Below are positions 58,201-64,000 of a stretch of DNA of 64,000 bases, in pieces. The stretch is from Amblyornis subalaris (Eukaryota > Chordata > Aves > Passeriformes > Ptilonorhynchidae): positions 25,693,786-25,757,785 of the forward strand of contig JACAXG010000002.1 of the NCBI GenBank assembly GCA_018881555.1, read 5' to 3'. Each line of letters opens with the position of its first letter. The stretch's first letter is position 1. The translations under genes and the position numbers were made by a program. Under the pieces are notes generated by a model. That model had not been told where the DNA came from. It saw only the letters and a list, made by a program, of their open reading frames with translations, and made no database searches.

Positions 58201-58438
58201 GAATTTCCTTCTTCAGAGGTGAGCTGTTGGATCAGCTAGTGGTGGTCATGAAGCCGTGGTCTCTCTCACACAAAAGACCATCAGCTGCTTTCCTCCTGCC
58301 AGGAGGTTCTTGAGCAATTCAGCAAGGAGCTGCACAGCCTCCACAGTCAGCCTGAGGTCTAGGAGTGATGTGACAGAGACCACAGCTTCATGACCACCAC
58401 AAGTTGATCCAACAGCTCACCTCTGAAGAAGGAAATTC
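58201..58438. repeat. Foldback: 70-base inverted repeat with 98-base spacer
   Basis: Left arm 58201-58270 and right arm 58369-58438 are reverse complements with 4 mismatches in 70. The arms share CTTCAGAGGTGAGCTGTTGG and GGTGGTCATGAAG as seen on the left arm. The spacer 58271-58368 contains its own small palindrome, CCTCCTGCCAGGAGG. A transcript from either strand would form a long near-perfect hairpin. No terminal duplication or known transposon family was recognised. Confidence 0.9.
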
Positions 58439-59645
58439 AGACCATGCCTTTGAGAAAAGGAAAGATAAACTAAAGTGAGGAGGATTGCCTTTGGGGGTTG
58501 TTTATTCACTTGAAACGTAACGCTTTATTACATTTTTCCCTTAACTGAAGGGCTGTGTTGTGGCTGCTGAAAATTTTCATTCCTTGTTGTGATCCAGGGA
58601 CAAGGTCTGCCAAAGCTAACACAGAGGAACCATGAGGATCAGTAGTGGAGCTATAAATGGTACATGGGATTTAGCACCTCAGAGGGGCATAAAGAGATTT
58701 GCAGCCCTGCAGCACTTGCAGCCTCTCTTCAGATTCTGGAGGGTTTTAAGGTGTAAAGAAGTCCAACCATGGTGTGTGTCACAGCAGCAAAAATTTCCTT
58801 TTTTTGTGTGTGATTGTGAATCTTTATGTATTCAGTGCTCTCTTTTTTAATACCTTGTAATTATTACTTCTGTTTTCCTTTCAAAAATTCTCTCTCCAAA
58901 CTCGTTTGGCTGATAATAGTTTCCAACGCTGTGAAATTGGCCCTTTTGGAACACAGTGTGTTTCTGATTTGGTCTTTGGCCTATTTGGATTTGCAACTCA
59001 GTGGCTACTGATTTTTCCTGAGAAATCAGTCCTTTCCTCTCAGTCTGTCAGCTGAGGGGTGTCCTGGGATTCCTTTCATTTGGGTGCTGCAATGAATTAA
59101 CCCGGGCATTTCAGAGAGCATGCCTGGGGTAGCTGGTGTGAGGATGTGCTGGGCTGTGTGGGCAAGGTCTGAGTAGCAGGACATAAACCAGACTAGTTAA
59201 TGCCACCCTGACTAACATGAGGGAGCAGCAATATTGTGTAGCAGGTTAAGTCAGTTGCCCAGCAAACCGCAGCACACTGAGGAGTTTTGAGAGGTGTTTG
59301 GAATGAGATGCCGTGTGGGGATATTTGTACCCTGTATGCTGAGATGGTGAAGCAGTGCAAGAATGACAGAGCAGCAGCTGTGACTGCAGTGGGTAACCCA
59401 GAGTTTATATCCTGCCTGAAGCAGGAGGGTGGTTTCTGTGTGTGAAATGCAAGAACACATTCATCTCTGCGGCTGGGAACATCTTCTTGTGTGAAACACC
59501 TGCCTTCAGGAAGGCAAGGTTAAGACTCTTCTTGCTGTGGCCTTTCTTTCTACAAATGATATGGAAACCTACGATTCCTTATCCTGCAAAGTTTCCAAAC
59601 ACGAAGCTTACATAGTTACTTTGTGTATTTATATAAACCATCTGC

Positions 59646-60140
59646 TCTGGGGCCCTCAAGACAAGAAAGACATTGATCTGCTCCAGCAGGTCTAGAGGAG
59701 GCCACAAAGATGATCAGAGGGCTGGAGCACCTCCCCTGTAATGACAAGCTGAGAGAGTTGAGGTTGTTCAGCCTGGAGAAGAGAAGGCTCCAGAGAGGCC
59801 TTCTGGCAGCTATCCAGTACCTAAAGGGGACCTACAGTAAAGATAAGGAGGGATTCTATATCAGGGAGCGTAGTGATAGGACAAGAGATAACAGTTTTAA
59901 ACTGAAAGAGAGTAGGTTTCGATATTAGGGAGAAATTCTTCCCTCTGAGGTTGTTGAGGCACTGGAACAGCTTTCTCAGAAAAGTTGTGGATGCCCCATC
60001 CCTGGAAGTGTTCAAGGCCAGGTCGGATGAGGCTCTGAACAACTTGGTCTAGTGGAAGGTGGCAGGGGGGTTGGAACGTGATGATCTCTACCGTCCCTTC
60101 CAAACCCAAACTATTCTCTGTCTCTGTGATTCTGTGATTT
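59646..60140 (+). repeat. CR1 LINE 3' fragment
   Basis: Contains GCTGGAGCACCTCCCCTG, TTCAGCCTGGAGAAGAGAAG, GGCACTGGAACAGCTTTCTC, CCATCCCTGGAAGTGTTCAA and CGTCCCTTCCAAACCCAAA, and ends in TGTGATTCTGTGATT. About 490 bases in plus orientation with no coding capacity. It is inverted relative to the copy at 53.9 kb. Confidence 0.92.
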
Positions 60141-60194
60141 GAGTGTCTTGCATTCTTGAATGTATTTGTCCTCAGAAGATCCTTATGAAATTGA

Positions 60195-60310
60195 CATTAT
60201 TCACATTTTAGAAATGTGACTTGCCCGGAGGCATACCTGATGCCATAGTGGAGCAGAAAAATGAACGTCTCCCAAGTCTCAGGCTGGCTCCCAAACCACT
60301 CCACCAGCTT
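60195..60310 (+). repeat. MIR-like (CORE-SINE) relic
   Basis: ATTATTCACATTTTAGAAATG, continuing into GTGACTTGCCCGGAGGCA and later GGCTGGCTCCCAAACCACTC, follows the order of an MIR-type SINE. It is highly diverged, and the boundaries and assignment are tentative. Confidence 0.45.
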
Positions 60311-63300
60311 TTCTCCTAGGGCTGATCACAACCAGCTCACAAGGCTTTACATCCACCAGGATTTTTTTCTGTGCTAGGAGATCAGGGAAGCAAAATGTTC
60401 TGGATCTGTAAATCTCAATCTGGATCTATCTGTGAAACTAGTAATTTTGTAGGGTTCTGTTGTAGCATTTAATATTTTAGTGCTTGTGGGCACCACTTAC
60501 ATTCACTTGCTTTCTAACTGGAAAGAACCAACGACTCATAGGAGTGTACTAAAAATACATGAAAGAGAGAATTATTTTAAAATTGGTGGGGAAATTCATG
60601 GTGAAATATAAAGTAATTGTCCACAATATTGCTGCACCTTCTCTTGAACAAAACTGCTTCGTACCATGAGCAACAATGCAAGTGAATTTGTCAGTTGCTG
60701 TTAAATTTTTCTGGACAATTAGTATGATCTTCAAGTAAAACTTCAAAGGTGGTAATCTGCACAATTGGTTTCATTCATTCTGACTTGTCAGTTGTAAGAA
60801 AAGTACTCTTTATTTTATACTAAACTACAGCAAACAGATCAAGACCTAGGAAACTGAGAAAGTCAATCCTTTATTGTAGCAGTTATCTTCAAAGCTTGTC
60901 TGAAGGATTTCCAAAGTAAAAAAAATGAATGTTTGTGATTGCTGATGTCAGGAAAGACTAATTTATCTATGGAGCATTGCTAGTCTGTGAGCTGGGACTA
61001 AAGCACACTTACAGATTTTAATTAAAACTGATAATTGTTGCTTATCCTCCACATCTAAAGCAAGTGTCTGCCTTATTTAACTCCGCATTGAGCTGAAATA
61101 CTCAGTATGAGAGACACAAGAATAACATTTAATTTTTAAGAAAGCTTTATCTTATTAATGGCAGACCTTCATGGGAGTCATATGAGAGCAGAGATGTCAT
61201 TTAAAACTTACTGTTCTTCCATGTCACCGTCGGGCACATTTTGCCAGATCTGAAATCTAGAGCAGTGTTGACACTATTCTCTCACTCCAGAGAGAATAGA
61301 CCATTCAATCCTCCTCCATCACTCAGCAGAGCTGTGACAAGGTGAAGAGAAAAACATCACAACATTTCAGAGAGTCTGTCTTAGCCTTCTTCACAGGATG
61401 CAACACATCAGCGCAAAGACAGAGGATGGGCTGGTGGGGTACCTCCAGCACATGCCTAGAAGATTATTTTCAAAGTTTAATGTTTGTTCTTCTAGAAATC
61501 AATTCCCATTCTATGATGATGGATATTTTCAGTCTTAAAGGTAAGAGACTGTACTATCAGATTACTGGCTACCAGATATGGACAACTGATCGTGTTGGCT
61601 GCTCCAGCAGCCTGTGATTTTATGGCTGTGCTTAACTCTGGCTTTCTAGCCTTCACTGCTGCAGATGGATACTGGACTGATATTTCTAAATTAAGTTAGA
61701 ATAATAGACTCTAGAGATGGAAAAATACCTAATGGTCCATTTCCCTATAGCTGCCAAACAGACATTATTAAAAAAAGCACAGGCAAATGTCTTCCATGGC
61801 AATCTTCTACCATGAAAAATTACACCCTCTTTATAGTCTGGACCAAGAAAAGGAGACTTAACAGCTTCTTGGCTTAAGGTTTTGCCAGTCTGTAAGCTTG
61901 GTACCCACGTGTCTTTTGGTACCAGTCACCTTTTGCTCTGTAGATTTGGAGCACCTGGAAAGTTGGATAGGGCAGTTTGTAAAGTGTCCAACTAATGTGC
62001 TGCGTTAATAGGCAAGTTCTGGAAAAGGAGGTAAAGAACATTTGTTGAATCGCAAACTTGAAGCACCCAGTCCCACAGGTTGCTTTCTTTATAACGAAGC
62101 ACAAGGGCCATAACTTTGCAGGAGTCCTTGCTGTAACTGTAGGATGCCTTTGTAGCTACAATGGCTGAGTGTGCTTCACTTTGACTCAGCTGCTCTAAGT
62201 GGGACAGAGGGGGTGCCTTTCTTCAAAATGATCCCTATCTGCTGACTGTCCTGTCATAACTGCACCGTAGTTTCGGAGTTTCCTCAGAACTGATCTCAAT
62301 ACGTGATTTTATAAACCAGGAGTTTCAGCATTCAAAGGCATGCCTGTTTGTGTGTGTGTTTTTGTAAATCTGAACTCTACAGAAGAAACTAAAATACCTC
62401 ATTTAGGTTATTGAACGAGTAATGGAAAAAATGCCCTCCAGACACTGTAATGGTTTAATTGGTATTCAATTGCTTGTACTCTTTCAGGCTTTTAAAGACA
62501 AATATCAAAGAATGAACTATAAAGCCAGATGTATATCTCCAGAGACTTAAATTGTCCAGTTTCCAGTGCTTTAATTCTCCTCCTACTTAGTAATTTTACA
62601 TTGGCACAAGTTTTTCGGATAAGAAAGGGCAACTGACCCCTCCAAAATTACTCTTCTTACACTGACCTGGAAATGATGAGATCTCACGAAATATATAATC
62701 TCATTAATTATAAGTGTATCTGCATTAATGACTTGGAGGTGATCCAGAGGAAGACTTGTCTATGCAGTTTTGCACATGCTTAGGTGNTTAGCTTAGAAAT
62801 TATTATATATAGGTAAGGAATTACTGATGACCAAGCTTTTCCATTTCTTTCCCCATTCCTTCCCCTCTCCTTTCCCTACATTGTTACTTAGATTTCAGTT
62901 AGTTCAGGTGCTCTCTGTTACATAAATGTCTGCCTGAAAAAAAACCAAAAAAACCCACAACAAAACCTAGCCCAAAAAAACCCGACACCAAAGTGTGGGG
63001 TTTTGTTCAGAATGTCTTTGTTTCAGACAGTCCTTGTGAGAAAGGTGTCCTGCTGCAGCTGGCTTTGAGGCCATGTACCAGCGGCCAGTGTCCGGTCTCC
63101 TCTGAGCACCTGGTCGCATAGTCAGAGGGGAGAGGGATCTGTGCCCAGGTGCCTCAGGCCACCACAGACACCCACCCTCCCATTCTCCCCTTCTCACCTC
63201 TGCAGCGGGAAGCCAGCTGTTTGATTTTGTGCTGTCAGTGCCTCTTCTGTCAAAGCAGGACATTGTGCCCTGAGGTGCAGGGCTTGGAAGGACCAAAGTG

Positions 63301-63736
63301 TGCAATGTCCTTCTCTCTAAGTGTGTTTGCCTCCTGCCAGTAAAACCACTCACCCCTTAGCAGGTGGCAGAGCAGCTGGTCTCCTGGGCTGGCCACTAGT
63401 GACCTGGGTTTTCCTGGTGATTGCAGTTCTTCTGGGAACACACGGTGGTTATTCAATCAAGTAAATGGTTAGGACCTCTACTTAAAATGTGCAGCACAGC
63501 AATAAGGTGGGGTGGGGATTTAAACCCAAAGGAAACAGTCTCCGTTTATATGAATTGGAAGGGAGTTTGAAATGCCAAGGTCTCGTCTTGTTCTGGTTTC
63601 TTTGTGGGTTCACCTTCCTCTTTCCTACTCATTACTTGTGACAGAATGAAGTTTTTTGAGACCTTTCATTTTCCTGACTCCTGCCCCAGAAGCAGAAACT
63701 CAGGATGAGGTAGGATCTATGCCAGCCTTGGTTTTT
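60311..63736. other. Gene-free region at the right end
   Basis: AT-rich DNA with a few short open frames that I do not recognise. No RNA gene or strong repeat was seen. Confidence 0.4.
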
Positions 63737-63769
63737 CTCTTCTCTTCTCGTCTCTTCTCTTCTCTTCTC
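63737..63769. repeat. Pentanucleotide (TCTTC)n microsatellite
   Basis: A run of TCTCT/TCTTC units with one interruption (TCTCG), about 33 bases long. Confidence 0.8.
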
Positions 63770-64000
63770 CAACAGTTGTCATCTGAGTATTAACTACCTT
63801 GAAATACATACAATAGGATAAATATTGGAGAAACAGATACAAAGTATGGTTTCTACTAAAATGATCAACATATATATTTATTATGGAAACCATGATCTTG
63901 CCTGTTAACATTGGTTTAAAATATGACTAATTGTTTGGACAGACCAGCAGTTTAGTTGGATGGCTGGCTAAATATTGTAAGTTGTTTAAGAGTGAAGTAG

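Noticed and set aside
1..64000. CRISPR arrays, bacterial operons, tRNA or rRNA genes
   Set aside because: The DNA is vertebrate. No regularly spaced repeats, no tRNA-like B-box with matching stems and no rRNA sequence were seen by eye. A tRNAscan or Rfam search would be decisive for small RNAs.

Overview
The window is vertebrate nuclear DNA from a bird. The genes have introns with GT-AG junctions and the intergenic DNA is AT-rich. CR1 LINE fragments are present, several ending in the avian-type ATTCTGTGATT tail, and there is a solo LTR of a type common in birds. Isolated N bases and one short N run show that it is a draft assembly. The species cannot be resolved from the sequence alone. The gene order NCOA7 - HINT3 - TRMT11 is the same as at human 6q22.

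Layout. From 1 to about 7.9 kb is the 3' part of NCOA7 (+). It includes a private first exon (692-769) for the short TLDc-only isoform, a promoter carrying an interferon-response element just upstream, four shared TLDc exons and a long 3'UTR. From 9.9 to 16.4 kb is HINT3 (+, five exons, 169 aa), starting in a CpG island. The block from 16.4 to 24.4 kb holds an ERV-type solo LTR and, on the minus strand, a 153-codon gene (20951-21412) related to ABRA/STARS and carrying a costars domain. I do not recall a gene of this kind between HINT3 and TRMT11 in human. From 24.6 to 49.0 kb is TRMT11 (+, 13 exons, 461 aa), complete from CpG-island promoter to polyadenylation signals. From 49 to 64 kb I find no gene, only CR1 copies, an MIR-like relic and a strong 70-bp inverted repeat (foldback) at 58.2-58.4 kb.

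The genes do not form an operon or a shared pathway. NCOA7-short is an interferon-inducible TLDc protein linked to the V-ATPase. HINT3 is a histidine-triad nucleotide hydrolase. TRMT11 is the catalytic subunit of the tRNA guanosine-10 N2-methyltransferase and works with TRMT112. The ABRA-like protein is expected to act on actin/Rho signalling.

I found no obviously new multi-gene system. The observations most worth a second look are the ISRE/TATA promoter of NCOA7-short, the ABRA-like gene, a 78-codon out-of-frame upstream ORF overlapping the TRMT11 start, and the foldback at 58.2 kb.
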